From NCBI GenBank assembly GCA_052318935.1, contig JBQRKO010000003.1: 64,000 nucleotides of DNA; one strand, given 5' to 3'. Source of the stretch: Niallia sp052318935 (GTDB lineage: Bacteria > Bacillota > Bacilli > Bacillales > Cytobacillaceae). Below, one piece after another: positions 42,913-52,660 of the stretch; the first letter of the stretch is position 1; the number at the start of each line of letters is the position of its first letter. Both the position numbers and the translations under genes were made by a program. The notes under the pieces were generated by a model. That model was not told the DNA's origin. It did no database searches and saw only the letters and a program-made list of their open reading frames with translations.

Positions 42913-44639
42913 ACACTCTCCTCCATAACCCCTTGTGAATATACGATTTCTTTATATACATCACATGTTTCTAAAAGTTCATGATGTGTGCCAGCACCTG
43001 CAATTTTCCCATCATCCAACACAATAATATGATCCGCATCTTTTATCGTACTAACTCTTTGGGCAACAATGACCATCGTCTTATGTTCCATTTCCTGTTT
43101 TAATGCTTTTCTTAAATAAGCATCTGTTCGGTAATCTAATGCAGAAAAACTATCATCAAAAAGAGAGATTAACGGTTTTCTTACTAGTGCACGGGCAATA
43201 GATAAACGCTGCTTTTGACCGCCTGATACATTTGTTCCGCCTTGCGTAATAGAAGCATGTATCCCTTTATCCATTTTCTCGACAAATTCCTTTGCTTGAG
43301 AAATCTCTAAGGCTTTTTCAATGTCCTGTTCAGAGGCGTCTTCTTTGCCAAAACGAATATTATCCGCAATTGTTCCTGAAAAAAGAACTGCTTTTTGTGG
43401 TACAAAACCAATTTCTTTTCTAAGATCACTTTGTCGGTAATCCTGAATATTTATTCCGTCTATTATTATCTCACCGCTGTTTATATCATAAAATCTCGTC
43501 AGCAAATGGAGAATTGTCGATTTTCCAGACCCTGTGCCGCCAATTATAGCTGTTACTTTACCAGGTTTTATCCGGAACGATACATTTTGCAGCACCGGTT
43601 TTTCTGCTCCGGGATACGAAAAAACAACATCGCGAAACTCAATCTCTCCTTTTTCAGGTTTGCTGCCCTTTTTTTCTTCACCAGAATCCTTTATGCTGAC
43701 CTGCATAGCCAACACTTCATTAATTCTGTCTGCAGAAGCCGATGCTCTTGGCATCATCATAAAAATCATACTGACCATCATTAAAGAAAACATGATTTGC
43801 ATTCCATATTGAATAAATGCCATGATATCGCCAACTTGCATACTCCCTTCATCGACTTGAATTCCGCCAAACCACACAATTGCCAACGTTGATACATTTA
43901 AAACTACCATCATAATCGGCATTGTTACAGCCATCATTTTATTTACTTTCAGCGCTGTTTCCGTTAAATCATTATTTGCATGATAAAAACGCTTTTGCTC
44001 ATATTTTTCATTATTAAAAGCTCGAATAACTCGCATCCCAGTTAAATTTTCTCTAAAAATACTGCTTAAATGATCCAGTTTATTCTGTAATACTTTAAAT
44101 AGTGGAATACCTTTTTTTATAACCAAAAAAATAACGAGTGCAAGCATCGGAATAGCTACAAGAAAAATAAGGGATAGTTTTGCATTTTTTGCTACAGCCA
44201 TAATAATTCCGCCAATGCACAGCATTGGTGCAAAAACAACCAATCTTAACAGCATAATAGTGACCTGCTGCACTTGGTTAATATCATTTGTCGTACGATT
44301 GATTAACGAAGACGTTCCGACATTATTTACTTCTTCTAATGCAAAGCTTTCTACTTTATAAAACATTTTTCCCCTGATATCTCTGCTAAAACCTGATGCA
44401 ATTTTTGCTGAATAATAGCTGGTAAAGACAGCACATACAGTCCCAAAAGCAGTAATAAGCAGCATCCACCCGCCTAGCTGCATCATATAGGTTTTATTAT
44501 TTTGCACAATCCCTACGTCCACAATATCTGACATAATCGTTGGCAAATAAAGCTCTGAAAATGCTCGAAACAAAGTAAATAAAAGAACAATCAAAATACC
44601 TACGCGATACTTATTCATTTCTCGTAATAATTTGCTCAT
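42909..44639 (-). CDS. ABC exporter subunit (heterodimer, degenerate Walker B half)
   Basis: 576 residues with six transmembrane helices and an NBD. Walker A GGTGSGKST, consensus signature NVSGGQKQRLS, but Walker B reads LISLFDDSFSALD: Asp replaces the catalytic Glu. This residue and the degenerate signature of the partner lie in the same composite ATP site, so one site should be catalytically weak, as in TM287/288-type exporters. It follows a MarR gene by 21 bases; the three genes form one operon. Confidence 0.9.
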   Translation of the reverse strand: MSKLLREMNKYRVGILIVLLFTLFRAFSELYLPTIMSDIVDVGIVQNNKTYMMQLGGWMLLITAFGTVCAVFTSYYSAKIASGFSRDIRGKMFYKVESFALEEVNNVGTSSLINRTTNDINQVQQVTIMLLRLVVFAPMLCIGGIIMAVAKNAKLSLIFLVAIPMLALVIFLVIKKGIPLFKVLQNKLDHLSSIFRENLTGMRVIRAFNNEKYEQKRFYHANNDLTETALKVNKMMAVTMPIMMVVLNVSTLAIVWFGGIQVDEGSMQVGDIMAFIQYGMQIMFSLMMVSMIFMMMPRASASADRINEVLAMQVSIKDSGEEKKGSKPEKGEIEFRDVVFSYPGAEKPVLQNVSFRIKPGKVTAIIGGTGSGKSTILHLLTRFYDINSGEIIIDGINIQDYRQSDLRKEIGFVPQKAVLFSGTIADNIRFGKEDASEQDIEKALEISQAKEFVEKMDKGIHASITQGGTNVSGGQKQRLSIARALVRKPLISLFDDSFSALDYRTDAYLRKALKQEMEHKTMVIVAQRVSTIKDADHIIVLDDGKIAGAGTHHELLETCDVYKEIVYSQGVMEESV

Positions 44640-44660
44640 TCTACTTTACTCCAGTCTATT

Positions 44661-45110
44661 TTATTTATCATTACATGTTTTCCCTTTTGAAAAAAACTCA
44701 TTTACATCTGTCAATAAGCTTATTAGTTCCTTGCTCTTTTCTTCTCCGAGATACTCTACCAGCTGTTTATACTTCTCGATGATTTTCTGATGAATTTCCT
44801 TTGTAACTGATTTTCCCTTTTCAGTTAATGTAATTCGAACAACTCTTCCGTCCTTTTGATCGTTGATTCTTTCCACTAATCCCTCTTTCGCTAAAACATT
44901 AATCACTTGTGTGACAGATGGCGAAGTTATTTGCAATATGGAACTAATTTCTGATATCGTTATTGCTTTTTCATTCTGATCATTCCTACAGCCAATGACA
45001 AATAACATCATGATCTCGCTTCTTTTAAAACCATGAAAAGATTGATTCATATCCTTCAGCTTGTGAAATTGTCTAAATGAATGCAAAAGTTGATGGGCTA
45101 ATTCCTCCAT
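44661..45110 (-). CDS. MarR-family transcriptional regulator of the ABC exporter
   Basis: 149 residues from MEELAHQLLHSFRQF, behind GAGGAGAGG; the longer in-frame start is rejected. The winged helix-turn-helix is clear (ISEISSILQITSPSVTQVINVLAKEGLVERINDQKDGRVVRITLTEKGK). It probably represses its own operon and senses a drug or lipid. The ligand cannot be told. Confidence 0.9.
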   Translation of the reverse strand: MEELAHQLLHSFRQFHKLKDMNQSFHGFKRSEIMMLFVIGCRNDQNEKAITISEISSILQITSPSVTQVINVLAKEGLVERINDQKDGRVVRITLTEKGKSVTKEIHQKIIEKYKQLVEYLGEEKSKELISLLTDVNEFFSKGKTCNDK

Positions 45111-45261
45111 TCTTTCCTCTCCTCTGTTTATATATTTGGCTACCCTGAAAATAAGCTTCGGAAAACCAACATCATTCTTAGCTCTAACTCCTTCTATCTT
45201 CACGCTGAATGAACACTACTTATTTTCATCCCCCTTGGTGCGAATTTTTATTAGCATGGGT

Positions 45262-45575
45262 GGCTCTGTTAAACTTGCCTGTTGATTGCAGCGTAAGGCA
45301 TTCGCTTTCCACGGGCGATCCGAGAGCCTCCTTGGCGCTGTGCGGAGGTCACTGAAAAAGTGGATGCTATGAAATATAGATAGTGAAAATCAAGCTTTTA
45401 GAGGTTTTCGTTCGGTTTTCCGAGGCTTACCACACGCTTTCCGCGGGGCGAGCACCAAGCCTCCTCGTCGCTTTGCTCCTGTGGGGTCTCGTCTTTCTCG
45501 CTAATCCCGCAGGAGTCTCACGCCTTCCACTCCAATCAACAAAGTATCAAAATCAACAATTAGCTTTTACACAGC
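45262..45575. repeat. R2 copy 4, a composite of two core variants
   Basis: Left tip GGCTCTGTTAAACTTGCC and right end TTAGCTTTTACACAGC. After a truncated first core (to GCGCTGTGCGG) a foreign join AGGTCACTGAAAAAGTGG begins, followed by a second core preceded by GGTTTTCCGAGGCTTACC. That lead-in also precedes the core in the IS231-like element at 9169-9450. Confidence 0.65.
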
Positions 45576-45631
45576 TATATAATTAGGTAAGTAACCTAAG
45601 TATATAAGTTGTTAAAATTTCTTGTCAAATA

Positions 45632-45674
45632 AAAAAGACTGTTTCACCCAAAATTCCGGGCAAAACAATCCTAA
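45632..45674 (-). terminator. Terminator of the 2-hydroxyacid dehydrogenase gene
   Basis: On the minus strand GATTGTTTTGCCC and GGGTGAAACAGTC form a stem with two mismatches, followed by TTTTTTATTTG. Confidence 0.75.
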
Positions 45675-45693
45675 AAAAACATCATTACCACAA

Positions 45694-46632
45694 TCACATG
45701 ACAATATGTGTTAATGGCTGTTTTTGTATATAATTTTTTAAATTATCAATAATTACGTCTCCTATTCTTTCCGCACATTCTTCTGTTGCACCGCCAATAT
45801 GGCTTGCGCAAATGACATTGTCTAGCTGTGCTAATTCAAGGTTTGGAGGCTCTTTGCTAAATACATCAAGTGCAGCACCCTTTATTTGATTCTCTTTTAA
45901 ACATTCGATTAGGGCCGCTTCATCAATTAAATCTCCTCTAGATATATTAACTAAATACGCACTTTTTTTCATAAGCGCTAACTTTTGTTTATTTAGTAGA
46001 TGGTAAGTAGATTTTTTAAGGCTTGTACAAATAACAACATAATCAGATGTACTTAACAGCTCTTCCAATTCAATAAATTGCACACCTAGCTTGGACGCTG
46101 TTGCTTCATCTTTATAATTGCCATATGCAACGATATCCATCTCAAATCCAGTTGCTCTTTTTGCTACTTTTTTGCCGATTTCTCCAAAACCAATGATGCC
46201 TATCCTTTTCCCTTCTACATCATTTCCCATTAACAGCTTCCATCCGCCGTTTTTTACAATTTCATTTGATTTTGCTAAATTCCTAGCAATACATAATAGT
46301 AAACCGAAAGCTAAATCTGCTACAGAGGAAGCATTTTGTCCTGGTGTATTTGTGACGATAATTTCCCGTTTTTCTGCTTCCTCTAAATCAATGCTATCTA
46401 CACCTGTTCCAAACTTTGATATGTATTTTAACTTCGGAGCAGCCTCCATTACCGTACCATTTATTTTTTCGACACCAGTTACAATCACTTCCGCATCTTG
46501 TACATAGTCTAAAATAGAAGCTTTTTTTGTCACAATTGAAGTAACCTCTGCCCCTAATTTCTCTAGCTCCTCCGTAATTTTTTTATTTTCTGTTTCAAAT
46601 CCATCACTTAAAGATAATAAAACTTTTGTCAT
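45694..46632 (-). CDS. D-2-hydroxyacid dehydrogenase (SerA-like)
   Basis: 312 residues. NAD-binding motif GIIGFGEIG and the catalytic trio of the family: Arg in VNISRGDLID, Glu in LDVFSKEPP, His in CASHIGGAT. It resembles 3-phosphoglycerate dehydrogenase but is short (about 310 rather than 525) and lacks the ACT domain, so the substrate may be another hydroxyacid such as a glyoxylate/hydroxypyruvate type. Monocistronic. Confidence 0.85.
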   Translation of the reverse strand: MTKVLLSLSDGFETENKKITEELEKLGAEVTSIVTKKASILDYVQDAEVIVTGVEKINGTVMEAAPKLKYISKFGTGVDSIDLEEAEKREIIVTNTPGQNASSVADLAFGLLLCIARNLAKSNEIVKNGGWKLLMGNDVEGKRIGIIGFGEIGKKVAKRATGFEMDIVAYGNYKDEATASKLGVQFIELEELLSTSDYVVICTSLKKSTYHLLNKQKLALMKKSAYLVNISRGDLIDEAALIECLKENQIKGAALDVFSKEPPNLELAQLDNVICASHIGGATEECAERIGDVIIDNLKNYIQKQPLTHIVM

Positions 46633-46871
46633 TTATGTATTCCTCCCGCTATGGTCTAAAAATCCTTTTTTATTTATTATGATCGAATATCTCACAACAA
46701 TCATTATAATTTTCAAAAAAATCATATTATTTTTACGGTAAACTAAAAAGAACAATCCATTTTTCCACTTTCTATAGTAAATTCGATCTATATATTCTAA
46801 AATTCCCAAACTTTTCTCCCGTTCATTATGTTACAATAAATGACAGGAATAATGACATAAGGAGAGGTAAA

Positions 46872-48245
46872 ATGTCTATTTGGAAAGTAAAAAGCAAAAC
46901 AAAACATATCCCTTTACAAATAAAAGACGACGAAGCATTAGAATTGAATGGAAAAATACAAGTTGCAGCAGATCAACTAAATGGCGTGATCGAACAAATG
47001 AAGCTTGCTGCAAATTCATTAAATAGTACTTCTGAATCAAGTAAAAATAGTACGTTGGAATTAATGAACCAAAGCGAAAAAACCGTCGAATACACCCTGC
47101 AAGTATCGGAGAAAATGCGAATAATTGAAGTATCTGCCAGTGAAATTTCAAAAGTATCAACTATCATTCATGAAAACAGCGAAGCTTCATACGAAGAGTT
47201 GATGCATTCTTTATCTTCATTAGCTGCACTGCAGGAAAAATATGATTCTTTATTATCCAATCACTATTCTTTATTAAAGCAGATGGAAAGCTTAGTAAAT
47301 CACTCAAATAATATTAATGACATTCTTTTGAGCATTGGCTCTATTTCCCAACAAACGAGCATCCTATCTTTAAATGCAACGATTGAAGCCGCGAGGGCAG
47401 GAGAACACGGCAAAGGTTTTGCGGTAGTTGCCAGCGAAGTAGGAAAACTTGCTAATCAAACGAATGATGCTGTGGAACAAACAAGAAATAATATTTTACA
47501 AGTACAAGAAGAAATTTCTATTACTACCGATATGGTTCGAACAGAAACAGAACAAATAGAAACTGGTTCAGGAGAACTGCAGCATATTGGAAACTTATTA
47601 GATCATTTTAAAAATAACTTAAATAATATTACTTCCATGGTTTCAAATTCAACCCAAGAAGTGAATGCTCAATCTACAAGTGTGAAAGAGATTGCCAATC
47701 TTTTAGAAGAAATCTCTAAAATGACTATTCATAATAAAGAATATGTATCTTAAGTGTTAGAAGATATGGGGCAACAACATAACAATGTGGAAGAAATAAT
47801 AGAAATCAATGAATTATTACACATAACTTCTAAAGAATTACAAAATATTACAACCGTTACAGATTCGATTTCTTTAACAACAGAACAAAAAGAGCTCATT
47901 CATTCCATTCAAACGCAAATTCAAGATAAAATAACGAAATCTACTCTCTCAGAAATGAATGATTCTTATCATATCAAATGGTTGAATAACGTTTTAAAGG
48001 AACATACAGAATTAGATGCAATATGGTCAAACAGACTGGATGGAAGCTTCATACACAGTAAACCAAAAGCAATGCTGATTAATGCAAGCATCCGCCAATG
48101 GTTTATTGAAGCAAGCAAAGGAAAATCGTTTATTACAAAAGCCTATACATCTGTATTAACAAAACGACCATGCATCACTATTTCTTTCCCAATTACAAAA
48201 AAAGGAGAAGTTGGTGGAGTAGTCGGAGTCGATATATCCTTTTAA
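46872..48245 (+). pseudogene. Soluble methyl-accepting chemotaxis protein split by an in-frame stop
   Basis: Reading through one TAA (47751-47753) gives 457 residues. The first 293 contain an MCP signalling domain with no transmembrane helix (hairpin QQTSILSLNATIEAARAGEHGKGFAVVASEVGKLA). After the stop the same frame continues with coiled coil (GQQHNNVEEIIEINELL) and a C-terminal sensor-like domain (WSNRLDGSFIHSKPKAMLINASIRQWFIEASKGKSF..GVVGVDISF) resembling a Cache/PDC domain. A single change, for example CAA to TAA, explains the break. ATG behind AAGGAGAGG. The GTG right after the stop has no ribosome site. Confidence 0.75.
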
Positions 48246-48265
48246 TCAATCGGCATAAAAATAGT

Positions 48266-48330
48266 AGCGCTGTCCATCATCCAATATTTACCATCAGGTA
48301 GAATTTTTGTTTTTGGACAGCACCGTTTCT
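48266..48330 (-). terminator. Terminator between convergent MCP pseudogene and PfkB kinase
   Basis: GCTGTCC...GGACAGC with extended partial pairing and T-rich tails on both strands (CTATTTTTATG on the minus strand). Confidence 0.6.
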
Positions 48331-48373
48331 ATTAGGAATTGATTTTTTCACTATGTTTTTATTAATCCATCAT

Positions 48374-49321
48374 TTATTGATAATCCTGTTCACAAGAAAC
48401 GATACTATTATAGTTTACCTTAGAAGGTAAAGCCCCAATCTTTGTTGCGACCATTCCACCTAATAAATTTCCAAGTTGAACATATCTTTTTAATTCTTCC
48501 AGGGAAGTTGGCAATCCTTGTTCATAAATATTATAAAGAATGGCGGCCATAAAAGCATCGCCAGCCCCATTCGTATCTTTTGCTTCAATCGTCTCTCCAT
48601 TTACTTTTATAGCTTGATGAGAAAGCAGCCCATAGGCCCCTTTTTCTCCCATTGTAATGAAAATAACAGGGATATTATATTGCTCCAGCGCTTTTAGTCC
48701 CTCTTCTACTGTTTGCACTTCAAATAAAAATAATAATTCTTCTTCTGATAGTTTTAATACATCCAATGCATGGAAAAACTGTTTTATTGTATTTCTGCAT
48801 TCTTGCTCACTTTTCCATCTTTGTAATCGTATATTTGCATCAAAACTTACGATAAGTTGATTGGCCTTTGCAAATTTTATTGCTTTTTCTGTTGCTTTTC
48901 GTGCTTGCAGATGAAAGAGTGTACCCGATCCAAAATAAAAAATCTTTTTATTTTGAAATGCTTCTACGACAATATCTTCCTCTTTAACTACATCATCAGG
49001 TGTATTATTTATATAGGAATGGAAATGTCGCTCTCCTTTATCATCTAAATGAACATAAACACCACATATTTCTTTTTCAGAAGAAAAAACACTATACTTT
49101 AAATGTATCGATTCTTTTTCCATTTCTTGTTGGACAAAAAGACTATCTTCATATTTGCCTAATTTCGTTACATAATAACTTTGGATTCCTAAACGGCTTA
49201 CATGCACCGCAACATTAACCGACGCACCACCTAGTTTCTTTTTAAATTCATCATTATTCCTATTTGTGGAGATATAATCAATAAATGCATCTCCTAATGA
49301 AACAATTCCCTGTTTTTTCAA
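48374..49321 (-). CDS. PfkB-family sugar kinase, probable fructokinase
   Basis: 315 residues. The two PfkB signatures are present: GGASVNVAVHVSRLG near the N terminus and DTNGAGDAFMAAILY with the catalytic Asp. It should phosphorylate fructose or a related sugar; the exact substrate is uncertain. Monocistronic, with R1 copy 8 upstream. Confidence 0.85.
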   Translation of the reverse strand: MKKQGIVSLGDAFIDYISTNRNNDEFKKKLGGASVNVAVHVSRLGIQSYYVTKLGKYEDSLFVQQEMEKESIHLKYSVFSSEKEICGVYVHLDDKGERHFHSYINNTPDDVVKEEDIVVEAFQNKKIFYFGSGTLFHLQARKATEKAIKFAKANQLIVSFDANIRLQRWKSEQECRNTIKQFFHALDVLKLSEEELLFLFEVQTVEEGLKALEQYNIPVIFITMGEKGAYGLLSHQAIKVNGETIEAKDTNGAGDAFMAAILYNIYEQGLPTSLEELKRYVQLGNLLGGMVATKIGALPSKVNYNSIVSCEQDYQ

Positions 49322-49472
49322 TAGTATCTTCCTTTATCATATTTTCTATGAAACTATCATACTAAAATCTCCTCTTATTTACCAAACCATCTTTTTACCA
49401 ATTATTATTTCTTGAAACTTTCCAACCAATTTTTCCGTTAGAAGGTATGTACTGTATCTAATAATTTTTTAT

Positions 49473-49684
49473 GGCTGTTTTCTAAAAGTTTGTTGTTTTT
49501 GAATAAAACAATAAACATGGTTGAAGCACTGAGCAGCCTGAATACATGTAGACTCCTGCGGGGAATGCGAGAAAGACGAGACCCCACAGGAGCGTATGCG
49601 ACGAGGAGGCTCGGCACTCGTCCGCGGAAAGCGAAGTGTATTCAGGCTGCGGGGTAAATAACAACAATCTATACGAAAAGAGCC
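49473..49684. repeat. R1 MITE copy 8 (212 bp), TSD TTTTTTAT
   Basis: Best-preserved ends: GGCTGTTTTCTAAAAGTTTG at the left and CTATACGAAAAGAGCC at the right (inverted: GGCTCTTTTCGTATAGATTG). 18 of the first 23 bases match between the two ends. Exact duplications TTTTTTAT at 49465-49472 and 49685-49692. Confidence 0.9.
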
Positions 49685-49820
49685 TTTTTTATTCACTTTT
49701 AAAAAAAAAATGGGAGTGTTTCTTTTGAATTAAATTTGTTATGATATGGTAGGACATATCTGCACGAAACAGTAAATATAAATAATAAAAACTATAAGAG
49801 AATCAATAGGAGTGAATAGA

Positions 49821-50657
49821 TTGAACGATTTATGGAATATCATTGTTGCCATTATTTTAGGTATTGTAGAAGGGCTGACAGAGTTTGCCCCAGTTTCCTC
49901 GACAGGTCATATGATTATTGTCGATGACTTATTATTAAAATCAAAAGAAATTTTTTCGGAAGAAGTAGCCAATACATTTAAAGTAGTCATTCAGCTGGGC
50001 TCTATTTTAGCCGTTGTTATTTTATTTAAAGACCGTTTTTTAAATCTTTTAGGCCTGAAAAAAGACATTAATGGACAAAAAATAATAGGACATAAATTAA
50101 GCTTAGTGCAAATCTTTATTGGCTTGCTTCCAGCTGGGATACTAGGTGTCTTATTTGAAGACTATATTGATGAACATCTATTTACGATACATACAGTCGT
50201 ATATGCGTTAATTGGCGGCGCTATTTTAATGATTATCGCTGATTTTGCACAAAAAAGAAGAGTAGCATCTGTTGAAACAGTCGACAAAATCACCAATAAA
50301 CAAGCATTTTTAATCGGACTTTTCCAGTGTATTGCCTTATGGCCAGGATTTTCCCGCTCCGGGTCCACTATTTCTGGCGGGGTATTACTAGGGTTAAGCC
50401 ACCGTGCCGCTGCTGACTTTACGTTTATTATGGCAGTTCCGATTATGGCTGGAGCAAGCTTTATATCATTACTGAAACACTGGGAATCTATCACAATGGA
50501 TACACTGCCATTTTTTATTGCAGGCTTTATCAGTGCTTTTATCTTTGCCATCATCTCTATTCGTTTCTTTCTGAAACTAATAGACAAAATCAAATTATTC
50601 CCATTTGCGATTTATCGAATTGTACTAGCTGTTATCATTATTCTTGTCTTTTTTTAA
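49821..50657 (+). CDS. uppP: Undecaprenyl-diphosphatase UppP (BacA)
   Basis: 278 residues from a TTG eight bases after AGGAG; a GTG three codons earlier overlaps the ribosome site. Integral membrane enzyme that recycles undecaprenyl-PP and confers bacitracin tolerance. Motifs: the Glu-rich EGLTEFAPVSSTGH and the phosphate-binding PGFSRSGSTISGG. About seven or eight helices. Resembles B. subtilis YubB. Confidence 0.94.
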   Translation: MNDLWNIIVAIILGIVEGLTEFAPVSSTGHMIIVDDLLLKSKEIFSEEVANTFKVVIQLGSILAVVILFKDRFLNLLGLKKDINGQKIIGHKLSLVQIFIGLLPAGILGVLFEDYIDEHLFTIHTVVYALIGGAILMIIADFAQKRRVASVETVDKITNKQAFLIGLFQCIALWPGFSRSGSTISGGVLLGLSHRAAADFTFIMAVPIMAGASFISLLKHWESITMDTLPFFIAGFISAFIFAIISIRFFLKLIDKIKLFPFAIYRIVLAVIIILVFF

Positions 50658-50669
50658 TTTCTATACTAA

Positions 50670-50795
50670 TAAGAAAAGCGGAAGCGCCTTGATCAGCTCT
50701 GAAGAAAAATGTTCACATGACTCAAAAAGTGCTTTTTACTTTTAGAGGCATGGGGTTATTTTTCACAAGAGCTAGGCGCTGGAGCTAAACACTAA
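50670..50795. repeat. R3 repeat copy downstream of uppP
   Basis: Reference copy: starts AAGAAAAGCGGAAGCGCC and ends AGAGCTAGGCGCTGGAGC. Lies 12 bases after the uppP stop. Confidence 0.8.
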
Positions 50796-50827
50796 ACTAG
50801 GTTCGAAATTTTATACTTTCTTATCTT

Positions 50828-51040
50828 ATAAGAAAAGCGGAAGCGCCCTTGCTCATCGACAGAAAAAGCTGAGGTCCACAGGATGTGGATTACACAATCG
50901 TTGCCACAGGACGTGGCGGTTTTAGATTGTGTACCTTTCAGAGATAAAGGAAACACGAAGAGCTTAGCGATTCGATGTTGACTTATCGTAGACGAGGTGA
51001 GGGAAGCGTTGAAGTCGATAGGGCGCTGGGGCTAGACACC
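50828..51040. repeat. R3-type long variant with a different middle
   Basis: Same tips (AAGAAAAGCGGAAGCGCC, AGGGCGCTGGGGCTAGACAC) around a 170-base middle that contains GGTCCACAGGATGTGGATT and GCCACAGGACGTGGCGG palindromes. Two R3 tips thus bound different interiors. Confidence 0.7.
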
Positions 51041-51082
51041 CATCAGACTTCAGAAAACTTATACTTTCTTATCTTTTGAAAA

Positions 51083-51118
51083 AAGTCATCCTATTTACAT
51101 AAAGGGATGGCTTTTTAT
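51083..51118 (+). terminator. Terminator downstream of uppP and its repeats
   Basis: AAAAGTCATCC and GGATGGCTTTT form an 11-bp stem (one G-T pair), followed by TATTTAT. Confidence 0.75.
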
Positions 51119-51249
51119 TTATCGATATTTTGCATAGTTATAAAGACTCATTTTGAAAATATTAGAAAAATGAACAAGAATTTTCTTCCCATAATAACAT
51201 TATTTTGGTAACATCCTTAAAGTAGCAAAAATGCAAGGAGTTAACAAAA

Positions 51250-51429
51250 ATGACTGTTGTACTAGAAAACAATGATTCTGATACTTTATTAACTTATATT
51301 AATACATTACGACAAGATTTAATTGAAGTTGGCTTAGATCATGGGCTTACAAGTAGAGAAACGATTCAACTGAGCCAAAAACTAGATTATTATCTTAACC
51401 AATATCAACAAATTATTTACAATAAATAA
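51250..51429 (+). CDS. Spo0E-like aspartyl-phosphate phosphatase
   Basis: 59 residues, ATG behind GCAAGGAG. The Spo0E family pattern is present: INTLRQDLIEVGLDHGLTSRETIQLSQKLDYYLNQY, with the SQ-x-LD signature (SQKLD). These small two-helix proteins dephosphorylate Spo0A-P and delay sporulation. A hairpin TAGGAAT-GTA-ATTCCTA followed by ATTATTTTTT lies just after the stop. Confidence 0.87.
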   Translation: MTVVLENNDSDTLLTYINTLRQDLIEVGLDHGLTSRETIQLSQKLDYYLNQYQQIIYNK

Positions 51430-51430
51430 T

Positions 51431-51470
51431 TTTAGGAATGTAATTCCTAGCTATTATTATTTTTTCCTAT
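51431..51470 (+). terminator. Terminator of the Spo0E-like gene
   Basis: TAGGAAT-GTA-ATTCCTA, 7-bp stem, then GCTATTATTATTTTTT. It overlaps the end of the convergent permease gene. Confidence 0.65.
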
Positions 51471-52478
51471 TCTCCTTTGAGGACCATTTTTCACTTGGAG
51501 TATATCTAGCAGGAAAATAAAAACTGGTATACCGACGATTAATCCCCATATACCAAAAAAATGTTCTGAAAAAATAAGGACAATAAACGTAAAAAATACT
51601 GGCAAATCTGTCTTAGAAGACATTAGTTTTGGATTTAATATATACGCTTCTATCCCGTGAATGATCATAATAAGAATAACAATCGTCATTACTTGTGTTA
51701 TTCCACCTACTGTATAAGCAATTGTAGCTAATGGAATTAAAGAAAGGATAACCCCTGCAACTGGAATAAGCCCAAGAAAAAAAATCATAATAGCAATCCC
51801 AAATAATTGTGGAAACCCCAAAAAATACAATGCCAAAGTAGTAAAAGTACAATTAAATAGAGCAATAATAAATTGCGCCTCTATTACTTTTCCGAAAGTT
51901 CCCACAAACTTTTTTCCAAAATACATAAATTCATCATAAATCACCGCAATTCTACTATTGCTAAAATGATGAGAAAACCGTTTTAACTTTTCCTTTTCCA
52001 ATATAAAAATAAAACTTAATACCATTGCCAAAAAAAACTGCAAACTTATTTCCCCTACCCCTGTAAAATATTGGAATAAAAAAGAAAAGCCTTGTTGTAA
52101 ATAAGTAGAGATATGATAGTTTCGAATGATATGTACGAGATAATTAAAGACAATATTTTCATGCGTATTCGTATAAAAATCAATGATTTGTTTAATAAGC
52201 TGTATAATTTCGGTCAATATAATCGGTAAATACAAACTGATTCCAACAATTAATATTCCTATAACAAGCAAATATAAAAGGATAGCGATGATAGAACGTT
52301 TGATTGGAATTCTACTTGCGAAAATAGTCACAAATCGATCCATTAAAAAAGAAAAAATCACGGTAAATAAAATAAGATTAATCATATCTTGTACGGCATA
52401 AAGCGTAAATGCAAATAAAACAAGAATTAGAAACCGTTTCAAATCCTTGTTAAGCACAAACCTAGAAAAATAATCCAT
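51447..52478 (-). CDS. AI-2E family (PerM-type) membrane protein
   Basis: 343 residues with about seven or eight transmembrane helices. The family C-terminal motifs are visible (GLIPVAGVILSLIPLATIAY, HGIEAYILNPKLMSSKTDLPVFFTFIVLIFSEHFFGIWGLIVGIPV). Family members have been proposed to export AI-2 or to act as Na+/H+ antiporters; the role here is open. Ends in a basic tail. Monocistronic. Confidence 0.85.
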   Translation of the reverse strand: MDYFSRFVLNKDLKRFLILVLFAFTLYAVQDMINLILFTVIFSFLMDRFVTIFASRIPIKRSIIAILLYLLVIGILIVGISLYLPIILTEIIQLIKQIIDFYTNTHENIVFNYLVHIIRNYHISTYLQQGFSFLFQYFTGVGEISLQFFLAMVLSFIFILEKEKLKRFSHHFSNSRIAVIYDEFMYFGKKFVGTFGKVIEAQFIIALFNCTFTTLALYFLGFPQLFGIAIMIFFLGLIPVAGVILSLIPLATIAYTVGGITQVMTIVILIMIIHGIEAYILNPKLMSSKTDLPVFFTFIVLIFSEHFFGIWGLIVGIPVFIFLLDILQVKNGPQRRIGKNNNS

Positions 52479-52611
52479 TTAAAAGACTCCTGACCATTGG
52501 TGAATAGCTTCTTCTGTTATGTGTGTTCCATTTATAATCCTTTTACTACCATTATTTACGAATATGGAAAAAATAACAAGATATATTTTATTAAATTCTA
52601 TCCTTATCCTA

Positions 52612-52657
52612 TAAAAAAGGCATCACGTCTCCAAATAAGTTTTGGAGCGGATGCTTT
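52612..52657 (-). terminator. Terminator of the glycosylation operon
   Basis: On the minus strand GCATCCGCTCCAAAA...TTTGGAGACGTGATGC (two mismatches) is followed by CTTTTTTATAGG, three bases after the ykoS stop. Confidence 0.85.
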
Positions 52658-52660
52658 TTT

